Shown here: in pieces, positions 1 through 10,004 of the stretch
How the letters are laid out: every line of letters begins with the position of its first letter
Position numbering within the stretch: position 1 is the stretch's first letter
Assembly (NCBI GenBank): GCA_013200995.1
Contig: CP053689.1
Coordinates: 62,001-126,000 of the forward strand
Direction: 5' to 3'
From: Arthrobacter citreus
GTDB taxonomy: Bacteria; Bacillota; Bacilli; Bacillales; Bacillaceae_G
Length of the DNA stretch: 64,000 bases
Program-made: the position numbers and the translations under genes
Notes under the pieces: model-generated
Told to the model about the DNA's origin: nothing
Database searches by the model: none
The model's input: only the letters and a program-made list of their open reading frames with translations

Positions 1-487
1 TTACGGCGCTTATTACCTCGTTATTAAATCCATCAATAATAGCTGATAAATATAAATGCTTTTCTCCAAATGTTAGTGTCGATACATCTGTATACCACTT
101 TTGGTTTGGAGCTTTAGCTTTAAACTTTCTTTTAATTAAATCTTACATTTTCACACTTTCAGAAGGTTTATAGTGCACAAACTTTCTTCTTCTGATTTTC
201 GCAAATAACCCAATTTCTCGCATTAATCTTCTAACTTTCTTCCGATTAATTCGCAAACCGTGAACTGTCTTTAATTCACCTGTAACTCGTCGGTAACCAT
301 ACCTTTTCTTATGTTTCTTATATATTTTTTTAATCAATTTAATTAATTTCTGATCATCATTTGAAAGCTTTTGTTTTTTCCAACGGTAATAACTACTTTT
401 TGGGATCTCAAGAAACTTTAACATTTCTCGAATAGGATATTTTGTCTTTAGTTCCTCTAATACCTTTACAATACCTGTCTTCGTTAA
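1..487 (-). pseudogene. IS3-family transposase OrfB, interrupted and cut by window edge
   Basis: Leftward reading frame for the DDE transposase subunit of an IS3-family element. The HTH_21-type start (KSSYYRWKK) and basic region are intact. The frame then meets a TAA at 143-145 directly after SESVKM and continues in the same frame into the DDE core, with the first catalytic Asp in YTDVSTLTFGEKHLYLSAII and DGFNNE, until the window ends. OrfB has no start of its own near the end of OrfA. Its frame runs back to an A6 run at the end of orfA, the usual place for the programmed -1 shift that makes OrfAB. The in-frame TAA should kill the transposase unless read through. The rest of the element is outside the window. 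Confidence 0.85.
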
Positions 488-789
488 TTTTTTGAGATCC
501 CTTTTAACTTTCCCAGTAATTCATTTTGCATCTCAAGTTGCCTAATCCTTAATTTAAGTGCTTCAACTTCCGAAAGTTCTTCTATCCCTTTATTAAAAGT
601 ATATTGTTTACCCACTGGCTGATTAAATCGATGTGTCTCTCCAGCACGATACCACTTCATCCATGTCTTAATTTGTGAAACATTTTTTATTCCTAACGTT
701 TCCATAATTTCTTTATTCGGGCAGCCATCCTCTTTCATTTTTACAGCTTTCCATTTTACAACTGGATCATAATGAACTCTTGTCCCCAT
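484..789 (-). CDS. IS3-family transposase OrfA (HTH protein)
   Basis: Small DNA-binding subunit of an IS3-family transposase. The protein starts MGTRVHYDPVVKWKAVKMKE, carries a helix-turn-helix (NKEIMETLGIKNVSQIKTWM) and ends in a leucine-zipper-like helix (EVEALKLRIRQLEMQNELL). I chose the ATG at 789 rather than an upstream in-frame start because AGAGGTG lies just upstream. The last codons overlap the A6 slippery run used to enter orfB. The gene itself looks intact, but its partner OrfB carries a stop, so the element is probably dead in cis. Confidence 0.85.
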   Translation of the reverse strand: MGTRVHYDPVVKWKAVKMKEDGCPNKEIMETLGIKNVSQIKTWMKWYRAGETHRFNQPVGKQYTFNKGIEELSEVEALKLRIRQLEMQNELLGKLKGISKN

Positions 790-847
790 AAAAAATACAC
801 CTCTTATGAAATATAGTTTAACTATACGACATAAAAGGTGTTTTTTC

Positions 848-870
848 TTGTGTCCCACTTAGAGGGTTCA
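848..870 (-). repeat. probable outer end (left inverted repeat) of the IS3 element
   Basis: Upstream of orfA the minus strand reads TGAACCCTCTAAGTGGGACA, beginning with the TGA common at IS3-family ends. It sits at a plausible distance from orfA. The other end is outside the window, so the boundary cannot be confirmed by pairing. Confidence 0.5.
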
Positions 871-1732
871 CTCTATAATCGGATATAGGGTTTTTGAGGT
901 TGGGGTTCCTATTCTTAGGAAACTTAGGAATGCTAAATAGGATGCAACTACAGGATTGCGACCTAATAATAGTATTAGCAAATATTTTATTTCTATTCAA
1001 AAAGCTTAATCATGTAGGTATATTAACTGTTTCATTAGAAGTGTATATTGATAATAAAATATTTTTTTAGTTATTGAAAGAGTCTCAGCTCTAGTGGTAG
1101 ACGTATTAAACATTAGTTGTATATTTTATTGATTTTTTTCGAGTTATCTTAAAATCAGTTTTATATTTATACTACTTAAATTTGCTACCCCTTCTGCGTT
1201 CAAACTGTTTTACAAGAGATACCTCAAATTTAGGCAATTTCTTTATAGGCTGAAAACTATGTCATCGTATAGATTAAGATATAATGAATTTATACATATC
1301 ATCATTTTTATCCTTATCGTCATAAAATACATCTAACTTTTTCTATCAATTTTATATTCTAAGAAATTATGTATCTCGTTACCCTAATTATAAATATATA
1401 TGATATTATATATGTCTAAATATAATTCAAAAATGAAATAGATATATAACATATTTTCAAATTCATCACTATTTATATCATATTATTATATTTCGTCACC
1501 ATTCACAAGCAGTTGACAAAGTTTCCTCGATATCAGCTAAAAAAAACTGGTTAGGCAATGTCTATCTAACTGCAGGTTCGGGTAGTGTCCTTTATGCTTT
1601 TTCATTAGAAGCTCTTCGATGGTATTGACTATTGATAGTTCAGTTACCTAATCTTGTACGAAGTTCGTGTTCCTTAGGTTGGAAACCTTAATCTACCCCT
1701 TACTACTGCCGTTATGGTTCAGAACTTGCACC
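871..1732. other. gene-poor AT-rich stretch with one short coding relic
   Basis: No complete gene. On the plus strand about 1480-1627 an open stretch ending at a TGA reads ...KKNWLGNVYLTAGSGSVL..., which looks protein-like but has no start and I do not recognise it. The rest is AT-rich with many stops on both strands. Confidence 0.4.
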
Positions 1733-2206
1733 TTATAGATTGTGTTCATGCTGGGTACACATAGAAAAAGAGAAGTCGATAAACAACTTCTCTTCATGCC
1801 TTGAGTATTGTAATCCTAATTGAGTTAATACGTTATCTAATGTAACTCCTTTATAAGCAGTTTTTGCTTTTGGCGCATTTGATACAGTCGGATTTTTTAG
1901 TCCAAAGTTTTCAATAATATAATCCATATCTTTTTTATCTACTACTTTATCAAAGTTAAAATCTGCAGTTGCTTTGTTTGTACCCCAATATGTTTGTACT
2001 GCTAATGCATCTAGAATATCGATCACATTATCTTTGTTTACATCTCCTGCTGCTGCAGTTGGTAAATTAAAGGCTAATCTTTTTCCAACTACTTCACCAC
2101 GTACATTATTTGATAATACAACTTGTTTGTTCATAGTGAAATGACCTGGTACATCAACAGTTAAGGTATAAGGAGTTACGTCAGCTTTTAGACCTTCAAT
2201 GATATA
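1733..2206 (-). pseudogene. 3' fragment of a dockerin-tailed subtilase gene
   Basis: Remnant of the C-terminal end of a secreted subtilase, closely similar to the tail of the full-length protein at 43527-47645. It contains the domain before the dockerin (YTLTVDVPGHF), a dockerin-like pair of calcium loops (GDVNKDNVIDILDAL and ADFNFDKVVDKKDM), and the terminal motif (YKGVTLDNVLTQLGLQ). In the two full paralogues the protein stops at or near this motif. Here the frame runs on for about 24 unrelated residues, so the native stop is lost. On the upstream side the match ends at 2206, exactly where the Tn3-type end GGGG begins. The protease domain is missing; the fragment is a scar of a transposon-mediated rearrangement. 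Confidence 0.8.
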
Positions 2207-2244
2207 GGGGTAAGTCCGAGATAAGTCCAAAAAGCGCCATACAG
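2207..2244. repeat. Tn3-family terminal inverted repeat (single end)
   Basis: Begins GGGGTAAGTCCGAGATAAGT, with the GGGG start typical of Tn3-family ends. It lies just past the 3' end of the tnpA fragment, where such an end belongs, and abuts the truncated dockerin-protein gene. No partner end was found on the other side of tnpA, so only one end of the transposon survives. Confidence 0.6.
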
Positions 2245-2280
2245 GTGTAAAAAAATGTAAAGAGGGCACAAAAGCCCTCG

Positions 2281-4102
2281 TTAAGCTGTTTTAAACTCTA
2301 ACCCAAGCTTTCCATCTAAAGGTTGAGGTGGTTCTTCTAAATCAATAACGTAGTCGCCAAATCTTTTAATATGTTCCGTAAGATAAGGACTAAGTACACT
2401 TAGATCTTCCGGGTCTACGTAATACCCTTCTCGCTTTAACTGGCGTATCACCACAGTCAAATCCACGACATTTTGAAAAATAACTGCATTTGCTACTAGG
2501 TCTCCGTACTTAATGGACTTTTCCTGTTGTTCAGGATCGTTGTCGGAAATAATACCATGCCCACCAAAGAATAACCATTTGGAAAATCCGTTATAGGCCT
2601 CTACTTTGTTAGTGGTAGCAGTGATTGTCCTGCGCAAATCGATATCAGAAATGTATTGGAGTAAGAAAACCGTGCGTACGACACGTCCCAACTCTCTGAA
2701 TGCCTGATAGAGCTTGTTTTTTTGACTGTAATTCCCAAGCTTTCTCAACAACATAGCAGAAGAGATTTTCCCATGCTTAATAGACAAGACCACCCGTAAT
2801 AGGTCTTTCCAATGTAATTCGATTAAATCCCAGTCGATCGTATCGCTAAAAAGAGAATCGATGTGCTTATATTTCATTTCAGTGCAAGGCCGGAAAAAAG
2901 TGAGCTTTTTGAAATTCCGAATTCTAGGCATCAGTTTGATACCCAGCAGATGAGATAAACCAAATACTAGCGTAGATTGGCCTTGTGTGTCGGCGTGAAT
3001 AGTGTCTGTTTGCACATCCGACTCGTTTTTCAGCAAACCATCAAGGATATAAACGGCTTCCCATACTCCGCAGGGGATGAAATGACTGAAAAGAGCAATG
3101 TAGTTGTCTGAAATGTGGTGGTACGCAATCCCACCATAGCCCCCATAGCGAATATGGTATTCGGCCAATAAGTTCTCTTCATAAATATCGTATTTGGTTC
3201 CATCGGCCGCAGCAGATTCACCTTTTCCCCAAAGCTTGGGTAAATCAAACTCATGATGATAATGGTTTATGATATCTTTCAAAGCTTGGTCAATTTTTCT
3301 TGACGTAATATGCCTTTGATTTGTATAAGATAGGACATTACCGGTCACATCCGTCCTCATATGCCGAGCTGCTTGAACCGGTCCTAAATTGCATCCATAA
3401 GCAAAAGTAGTTAAGATGTATCGTTCACGTGGATTTTTTAGCTTTGGATCGGACCCGGAAGATGGCCCGAAATGGCGTGTCCAATTAACCCAGTGTTCGA
3501 CATTGCATAAGACATCAATCAAATTTCTTTCGGGGAGACGTTCTTTAATCATCTCCTCTAATTCTTTCAATGACTTTTTGTATTCACGTTTCTTCACTTT
3601 TTTTAAAATAGGCTCACCAGCTTCGTTGATGCTCACATGCTCATTATCAGGGAAGTACTGGTCAATTTGTTTCGAAACCTCGATCATCCATGATTTCAAT
3701 CCTTTTACAAAGTCTACCTCATTTTCAGGGAAACCTAATTCGCGACAGTATTCCGGTATTAAAGGTTCACACTCTTCCCAAGGAAGCAATTGTTTTCGAT
3801 AGTCAGCATATGACTCGGACTCCGGGACACAAATATCGCCAGATTTTAGTTCTGTTGCAATACAAGAGAAGACACAAGCCTCTAAGTGCCGACGGTGAAC
3901 AAGCCAACCTCCAACTCTTTGTTTTACCCGAACCATCCTGCGCCATTGATCAGAGGCAAACGAGAGATCCACTTCATCGGGTAGCCAATCCGTGCGCTTG
4001 TTCCTGTTTTCTATAACAAATTCAAGCGCATGCATCAAGGATTGATCTTGAGAGGTAGATGTAAACTGCAACAGATCAGCAAGCCTGAAAAGAGTAGACC
4101 GA
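2281..4102 (-). pseudogene. tnpA: Tn3-family transposase, C-terminal fragment
   Basis: About 600 residues of the C-terminal part of a Tn3-family TnpA; the family is usually near 970-1000 residues. The DDE_Tnp_Tn3 domain is present, and all three catalytic acids can be placed: Asp in AADGTKYD, Asp in HADTQGQS and Glu in TNKVEAYNGFSKW. The N-terminal DNA-binding part is missing: upstream of about 4103 the sequence is topoisomerase III coding sequence in a different frame. The base composition looks richer in GC than the neighbouring conjugation genes. Without the N-terminal half it should not bind the terminal repeats. Loss of the 5' part and fusion to topB mark a deletion end point. Confidence 0.85.
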
Positions 4103-5715
4103 CTCAATATAACCATGTTTCTTGATTGTTTCGATGATCCCAGAACGAGTTGCTTCCGTTCCAAGCCCTTCCACTTCTTTTAAAATCTCCATTTCTTCTT
4201 TATTTTCAACTGATTTACCGCATGTTTTCATCACTGAAATCAATTGACCTTCTGTATAAGGTTTAGGTGCAGTTGTAGTTCCTTCTTTTAATTTCACAAC
4301 ACTTACTACTCTTTCATTTTTTTGAAGTACTGGTAAGGCTTGTGAGCCTTCATTATTGGTTTGATTCTCATTTTTTTCATCATTTTTAAATAATTCTTTC
4401 CAACCTTTACTTATTTTTGAGCTACCAGTTGTCTCAAATTCAAGACCTTTGACATCTGTCACGACTTTTGTCTCCTCATAAATGTAATCCGAATGGAACA
4501 TTGCAAGTGTTGTTCTTAATATTTCAAGGTAAATATTCTTTTCGTCTCCTGTTAAGCCCTGTAAAGTACTTTCAGAAGGAATAGTTTTAGTTGGAATAAT
4601 GGCGTAATGCTCCTGGACTTTCGAACCGTCAACATAACGTTTGTTTGGTACTTTTGAATAATCAAATTGTTGGCCAACAATCTTTTGATAGTTTTCTACA
4701 TTTGAGACCAGATAATTGTATTCATTCTCTGTGATGAATTGCGTATCTGTTCTAGGATAAGTGACTAATTTCTTCTCATATAAAGATTGCATTGTTTTTA
4801 GAACATTTGCAGGGCTTGTTTTCCACTTTTTATTCGCAGATGCTTGTAAAGTTGAAAGTGAATGTAATTTTGGTGACTTAGTACGCTTTTCATTTTTCGT
4901 GATAGACTTTACAAATCCTTCGTTTTGTCCTGAAATATGATGTTGATTTAATATTGCTTGTACTACTTCTTTTTTCTCACTTTTAATCTTTGCCTTTCCC
5001 CTATAATTACCGTTGGCAACGGTAAAATCTCCTTCAATCTCATAGAAAGGCTTTGGTTTGAAGTTATCAATTTCTAACTGTCGTTGATAGATTAGATATA
5101 CTGTTGGACTTTGAACCCGGCCAATCGAAAAGCTATCTTTTAAACCTTTTTGTTGAAGCAATAACGTATATAACCGGCTGCCATTCATGCCAACCAATCA
5201 GCAATTTGTCTGGTTATTGCTTCGTTGTATAGTAGTAGATCCTTTTGATTATCATGTAAATTCGCAAACCCTTTTCTTACTTCATCAACTTCTAATGAAT
5301 TGATCCATAACCGTTTGATTTGTTTGTTTTTAACACCTGTTAAGTTCAAAATTGAATTGAAAATGTTTGCTCCTTCGCGGTCTATGTCGCAAGAATTTAT
5401 GATAGTATCTGCTTCTTTAAATAACTTTTTAACGGCGTTGAATTGTTCTGATTTTCCGTAAACTATTTTAAATTCATATTGTCCTGGAAGAATCGGTAAG
5501 GAGGATAAACTCCACTTTTTCCACTCCTGGTTATATTCTTCAGGTTGTTTTAGCTCAACTAAATGTCCAATTCCCCATGTAATAGTTGCTCCGTTTGTAA
5601 ATGTGCTGCATGAATTTAATTCGATGGATGTTTTCGTTCTATTTTTTACTGAAAAGGCCTCGGCGTAGGCTTTTGCTTGTGATGGTTTTTCGGCTAAAAT
5701 GACCACTCTGCTCAT
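4103..5715 (-). pseudogene. topB: topoisomerase III, frameshifted and 3'-truncated
   Basis: Type IA topoisomerase of the plasmid TopB kind. The N-terminal half has the TOPRIM residues (AEKPSQ, CDIDREG) and reads to ADWLA then TGA at 5185-5187. The next part continues in another frame with LVGMNGSRLYT, active-site Tyr in TYPRTDTQF and GLGTEATRS. Family members read ADWLVGMN; losing four bases from a TTGG tandem repeat at about 5187-5197 would create exactly this shift. The C-terminus is missing: after KKHGYIE the sequence becomes the Tn3 tnpA fragment. So the gene has two independent lesions. It is the last member of the leftward conjugation module, where TopB-like proteins relax DNA during plasmid processing. 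Confidence 0.85.
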
Positions 5716-5775
5716 TTATATTACTCCTTTTTTTATTAACCCTTACGGTACGTGATATTTTCTTCTAATAAGATA

Positions 5776-5811
5776 AAGAAAGACTAATTATAAAATAAAA
5801 TCAGTCTTTCT
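5776..5811 (-). terminator. hairpin after the TOPRIM gene
   Basis: Inverted repeat AGAAAGACT ... AGTCTTTCT just downstream of the TOPRIM protein gene on the minus strand, followed by a T-rich stretch. Probable intrinsic terminator or mRNA end between the TOPRIM gene and topB. Confidence 0.5.
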
Positions 5812-5815
5812 ATTT

Positions 5816-6802
5816 TCATCTTTCTAATACTAATTCGGTATTATTTTTCATGTTTAATTGCTTCATATTGGCTATTTTCATTTGCTTTTTTAATTGGTCA
5901 TTCCAATCTTTCTCACTTGGAAGATCCACTTCAAGTACAGATGGCTTTATTAATTTCTTAATGGTTTCTATAAAGTTCAAACCAGCTTCATCATTATCAA
6001 CCGCAAGTACCCATTTCTCAATGACATGTCCTTCTTTTTTGGCATCAATATGCGATTGAATGATGGTTTTAGGCTTTAATCCATCCATACTCACTAATCG
6101 TACATTCGTTAAGTTGTTTTGTTTAATGGACCAATAGGACAAGAGGTCAATTGGGCTTTCAAACGCAATAACCTTTGTTGGTTTACCAATATCAATCGTA
6201 AATCCACTATGCTCTTTTCCATTCGGAAGTATTTGTTTGAAACTGCCTCTCTTATTATCCATTTTGATTGTCCCTTGACGGTTAGCCCCTACTACATCGC
6301 CTTTACCACCCTGTTTTTTCCACTTAAAGACGACATTTTTCCTTTGATCCTGGACGATAAATTCATTCGTTATTAACCAATCCACCAAGCGAGGATTGAT
6401 TTTACGTTCATTTACTAAGTAGTTTTGTATTGCGTCTGTCTCTTTGACATCTAAAAAAGCAGGATACCGAAATGGTCCCTGCTTTTTGTTTAGTTCAATT
6501 TGACGTTGTTCTCTATTTTTTTCGTTATATTTTAGGTTATTAATTTCTTTCACTGCTTCTGGAAAGGTTAATCGATAATACATCATCGCAAAAGAGATAG
6601 CTCCTACGCCCTTCTCTTGCTTACTATTCCAATAATAGAGATTATCCTTAAAGACAAGCGAATCATGTTCCTGGTGGCGATAATAACTGGCTCCACTCTC
6701 TTTCTTTAGATGTACGCCTTTTGCTTCTAAATAATCAATTAAATGAATCTGTTTTGCGCTTAAAATCTCGTCTGATGAGACATATTTTGACGTTGCCACC
6801 AA
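5816..6802 (-). CDS. DUF3991/TOPRIM-domain protein (primase-like)
   Basis: Protein of 328 residues with the DUF3991 then TOPRIM arrangement found on conjugative plasmids and ICEs of Firmicutes. An N-terminal part resembles the CHC2/DUF3991 region of primases (GASYYRHQEHDSLVFKDN, GAISFAMMYY). The C-terminal TOPRIM core has the acidic residues in IAFESPIDLL and VLAVDNDEAG. Such proteins are thought to act with single-stranded transferred DNA; that role is known for the family only by association. It starts at TTG (6802) or GTG (6799), 8 bases after the stop of the ArdC gene, so the two are cotranscribed. Confidence 0.75.
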   Translation of the reverse strand: MVATSKYVSSDEILSAKQIHLIDYLEAKGVHLKKESGASYYRHQEHDSLVFKDNLYYWNSKQEKGVGAISFAMMYYRLTFPEAVKEINNLKYNEKNREQRQIELNKKQGPFRYPAFLDVKETDAIQNYLVNERKINPRLVDWLITNEFIVQDQRKNVVFKWKKQGGKGDVVGANRQGTIKMDNKRGSFKQILPNGKEHSGFTIDIGKPTKVIAFESPIDLLSYWSIKQNNLTNVRLVSMDGLKPKTIIQSHIDAKKEGHVIEKWVLAVDNDEAGLNFIETIKKLIKPSVLEVDLPSEKDWNDQLKKQMKIANMKQLNMKNNTELVLER

Positions 6803-6810
6803 CTAATCCA

Positions 6811-9246
6811 CTACCTTTCCATTTCATGTGCGAATGGTTTCGCAAATGATGTTTGTAGGCTATGATCCTTTAAAAGAGCTGATACCTTTTCTTCCATCTT
6901 TCCAACTGTAGTTTTTGTCATGACACCAGTAGACAGTAACGTTTCTTTTGACTGATAGTACGCGTTTTCGGCATTTAAACGGTCAAGAATCACCTCTTCC
7001 GTCAAAGGGCCTTTTTTTTCTTTTTGAAGCAAGATAAGATACATAGTGTAGTCTGTTTCTAAGGTATAGATTTTCTCTTGATCTTTTTTGTGCAATTCAT
7101 TATAAAAATTAGAAGTTGTTCTTTCACGAATATCATTTACGTCTTCTTTCGTGTAAAATTCTTCTTTCATCGCAATATGAGTAAACTTATCAACAATCCA
7201 TTCATTTTCTTCAGAACGAGTACTTCCATATGTACGAAGTCCTCTATTTATCTCAGTTGTTGCTTGTAAACTTTCAACTACATACTGTTCAATTTGTTTT
7301 TTTACATGTTCTTTTGTTAAGACTGGACCAACTTCTCTATTTGCTTGTATATCCCATTTAGACTGCATATACTCAAGATCTTTTTTGTGTGAAGGATGGT
7401 TCTTTAACTCATCAACAATCGATTTGAAAGATCCATCTCCGAAATCAATTCTTTCCATTGCTCTTACAATCATTTCACCAGTTTCATTAGGGTATAGGTA
7501 ATGGACTCTCGTTTTTTCATACCCAAGATGATGTTTTGCTTCAAACTCAGCTTCTTGTAAGACCTTATCTAATTCTTTCAAAGGCATTAATTGCTTCGTA
7601 ATGGCTGCTTCACTCCAAACAACATATCCCATTGGCTCTGTGATGTGTTTATCAGTGATGATAACTTTATCAGAACCGAGCATTCTTCCATCAAACTGAT
7701 TAATTTGTTTAAGAATTTCCTTGTCATCTGTTAATTCGGACATACCTGGTTGATTAAAGAGATTGAGATAGTTTTGATCTGTAAACACTCGTTGGATCTG
7801 TTCATCCGTCATATCCTTAATAGGAACTAACTCTGCTTTGGACATGTTATTTTGAACATAATAAAAATGACCATAACGTTCTCGAATTTCTTCAAGAGAT
7901 AGGTCATTTTCATTTTGTACTTTATGGACTACTTTTTCTCCACCATACAGTAAGTAGGTTTCACAAAGCTCTTTATATAGTTTTGGTTCTTGCATGTAAA
8001 TTTGTTGTGCGATGGATGAAAACGTCTGGTTCTCTTCCATTTTTGACATCATAAACGTTTGAGGTGTATAGATATTTCCCTTAACGTCGATCACTTTATA
8101 TTTTACTGATACATCAAAACATTCATTATTTTTCAGTCTAAGAGTACCATCTTCATTAATCGTTTTCTGTAGCTCCTGGTTAAACAGAAATAAGAAGTCA
8201 TTCGCTTCTTTAAAGGTCATTTCTGTTCCTTGTTTTACTTCATTTATGTCTGAGTACTCAAAAACGACTTTCGGTTCTAGCGTTTCCTCTTTTTCCTGTC
8301 CTTGATTTCTTTCTTGTACTAACTTTGATTCAATTGTTTCAATAAACGAATGTGCAGTTTCCTTTACTTCATCTAACAAACGAATTTTATCTTCGAATTT
8401 TGATTCATCTTGTGTGTAGTAGTGAATGTATTTTAAGCTATATTCAGATGTATCTAGCCCTATGTATGAAGCTACTGTGAATGCAGTTAATTCTGCCTGG
8501 AATTCTCGTTCATGTTGATTATAGTCATTTCGCTTTTCCAAGGTATGAAGAACAGCATGAACTAGTTCATGTATCAAAGTCTTTACATTTTGTAGTTCAC
8601 TGTTTCTAGGATTTAAGGCGACTTGTTTTAATTCGGGATAACAAACTCCCTTTGCTGCACCTAACTCTTCAGATGGTGCTACAATTTTGATTCCGTTAGT
8701 TTCAGCAATTTTTTCTAATGCTTGATAGACTAAATCATAGTCCTTTACTTTGCCCTCTAACCATCTATTTGGAAAAAGCTTTGGTAAATCCTCAGCCCTC
8801 GCATTTGTTTGCGCGATATCGAATACATGCGTAATAGTATAATTTAATTCTGTATAAACTTTGATTTTATTTTCTTGAATCAATCGTTTTTCTTCTTCTG
8901 TTGCTTTACTAATTGGGATCTTCGGTCCATTTTTCTCACGTATGAAATAGTCAAATTTCATTGGTTTGAAAATCTTAATGCCTTTTTCACCTTTATTGAC
9001 TGTGAATCCCTTTTTCTTCCAAAATTGAAAATTCCCAACAGCTTCTGCCCCTGGGAATTGATTTTCGATTAACGCTGCATTTCGATTCGAAAAATTGTAG
9101 AATTTCGATTTAAATAGTAGGTATTCTTTTAATTGTTCAGATGAATGAAAATAGAAATCTATTTTTTGGTTCAATTGTTCTGTTAGATCATGTATCTCTT
9201 TTTTTCGTTCTTCAGAGGTTTTAGGTTGATACCCTTTTATCGCCAT
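6811..9246 (-). CDS. ArdC-like antirestriction / zincin metallopeptidase (LtrC-like)
   Basis: An 811-residue multidomain protein. Residues about 20-150 form an ArdC N-terminal ssDNA-binding domain (FSNRNAALIENQFPGA, GEKGIKIFKP). Residues 226-230 give the zinc-protease motif HELVH within LIHELVHAVLH, with a downstream Glu-containing helix (EFQAELTAFTVASYIG). The middle and end contain large-polyvalent-protein type domains (for example GYVVWSEAAITKQLMPLKEL). ArdC proteins enter the recipient with the DNA and blunt restriction; this is family knowledge. It starts with ATG at 9246 behind GGAAAGGATAG and lies between a small acidic gene and the TOPRIM gene in the transfer operon. Confidence 0.8.
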   Translation of the reverse strand: MAIKGYQPKTSEERKKEIHDLTEQLNQKIDFYFHSSEQLKEYLLFKSKFYNFSNRNAALIENQFPGAEAVGNFQFWKKKGFTVNKGEKGIKIFKPMKFDYFIREKNGPKIPISKATEEEKRLIQENKIKVYTELNYTITHVFDIAQTNARAEDLPKLFPNRWLEGKVKDYDLVYQALEKIAETNGIKIVAPSEELGAAKGVCYPELKQVALNPRNSELQNVKTLIHELVHAVLHTLEKRNDYNQHEREFQAELTAFTVASYIGLDTSEYSLKYIHYYTQDESKFEDKIRLLDEVKETAHSFIETIESKLVQERNQGQEKEETLEPKVVFEYSDINEVKQGTEMTFKEANDFLFLFNQELQKTINEDGTLRLKNNECFDVSVKYKVIDVKGNIYTPQTFMMSKMEENQTFSSIAQQIYMQEPKLYKELCETYLLYGGEKVVHKVQNENDLSLEEIRERYGHFYYVQNNMSKAELVPIKDMTDEQIQRVFTDQNYLNLFNQPGMSELTDDKEILKQINQFDGRMLGSDKVIITDKHITEPMGYVVWSEAAITKQLMPLKELDKVLQEAEFEAKHHLGYEKTRVHYLYPNETGEMIVRAMERIDFGDGSFKSIVDELKNHPSHKKDLEYMQSKWDIQANREVGPVLTKEHVKKQIEQYVVESLQATTEINRGLRTYGSTRSEENEWIVDKFTHIAMKEEFYTKEDVNDIRERTTSNFYNELHKKDQEKIYTLETDYTMYLILLQKEKKGPLTEEVILDRLNAENAYYQSKETLLSTGVMTKTTVGKMEEKVSALLKDHSLQTSFAKPFAHEMER

Positions 9247-9271
9247 TTTTAACTATCCTTTCCATCTATTT

Positions 9272-9538
9272 TTAGATTACGCTACCCTCTTCATCAACTT
9301 CATAACGATCGTCGCCCTGTAATTCTTCTAAGTTCCATTCAGAAGGTATTGGTAAATCCTCTACTAATGTTTTTGAATTTTCATCAAATGGAATAATTAA
9401 CTCATCTTCACTTAATAGTTTAAAATGTAACCATTTCACTTCATCTGGCATTAATGGAATCACAAAATCTTCCTTTCCATTTGATAAGATTACCTCAGTT
9501 TCCCCTACCATTTTGACAATTCCAAATGATATTGTCAT
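9272..9538 (-). CDS. small acidic hypothetical protein of the transfer operon
   Basis: 88 residues beginning MTISFGIVKMVGETEVILSN. I chose ATG 9538 because AAGGAGGGGC lies 6 bases upstream; a longer in-frame start overlaps the preceding gene and lacks such a site. The protein is acidic toward the C-terminus (EELQGDDRYEVDEEGSVI) and has no transmembrane segment. I do not recognise a family. It starts essentially at the stop of the gene upstream, so it is translationally linked to the mobilisation genes. Confidence 0.7.
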   Translation of the reverse strand: MTISFGIVKMVGETEVILSNGKEDFVIPLMPDEVKWLHFKLLSEDELIIPFDENSKTLVEDLPIPSEWNLEELQGDDRYEVDEEGSVI

Positions 9539-9539
9539 G

Positions 9540-9995
9540 TTATTGCCCCTCCTTTTTTTGATATTTTTCTTCCCAATCAATTTTTCTTTGTCGTTTATTT
9601 TCTATTCTCTCTTGAACGATATTTTCAGCTGTTTTAATTGCGGCCATTTTTATATCTTCAGTTGTGATAATGTCAGGAATATCCTGATGATAGATTAATC
9701 CATTGAATAGTTCGATTAAGATTTGAGTATTTCGATCTGTATTGTTTGTCCCTAGTCTCACTCGCTTTAACTCTTCTCGTATATTTTGATTAATCGAATC
9801 CGTTAATATCGTCATGACAGATTTAGAAATATGATTAAGTGACCATTGTTCTCTTATTAGCCGTTGATGATCTTTAATCAAAAATGCAACTGCATCTCCG
9901 TTAAATCCAATATTTTGTTCTCTTTTTATTTCTTCAATATAATCCATTGTATCTTCATTGAGTGATACTCTAAATTGTTTTTTTTCCTCTTTCAT
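9540..9995 (-). CDS. mobilisation accessory protein, possible RHH N-terminus
   Basis: 151 residues, charged and helical. The beginning (FRVSLNEDTMDYIEEIKRE) fits a ribbon-helix-helix strand followed by a helix, a fold common among relaxosome accessory proteins; the rest is predicted helix. It sits directly after the relaxase gene (10 bases apart) and its stop codon abuts the ribosome binding site of the next gene. A role in oriT processing is inferred from position only. Confidence 0.6.
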   Translation of the reverse strand: MKEEKKQFRVSLNEDTMDYIEEIKREQNIGFNGDAVAFLIKDHQRLIREQWSLNHISKSVMTILTDSINQNIREELKRVRLGTNNTDRNTQILIELFNGLIYHQDIPDIITTEDIKMAAIKTAENIVQERIENKRQRKIDWEEKYQKKEGQ

Positions 9996-10004
9996 TCAAT
10001 TACA

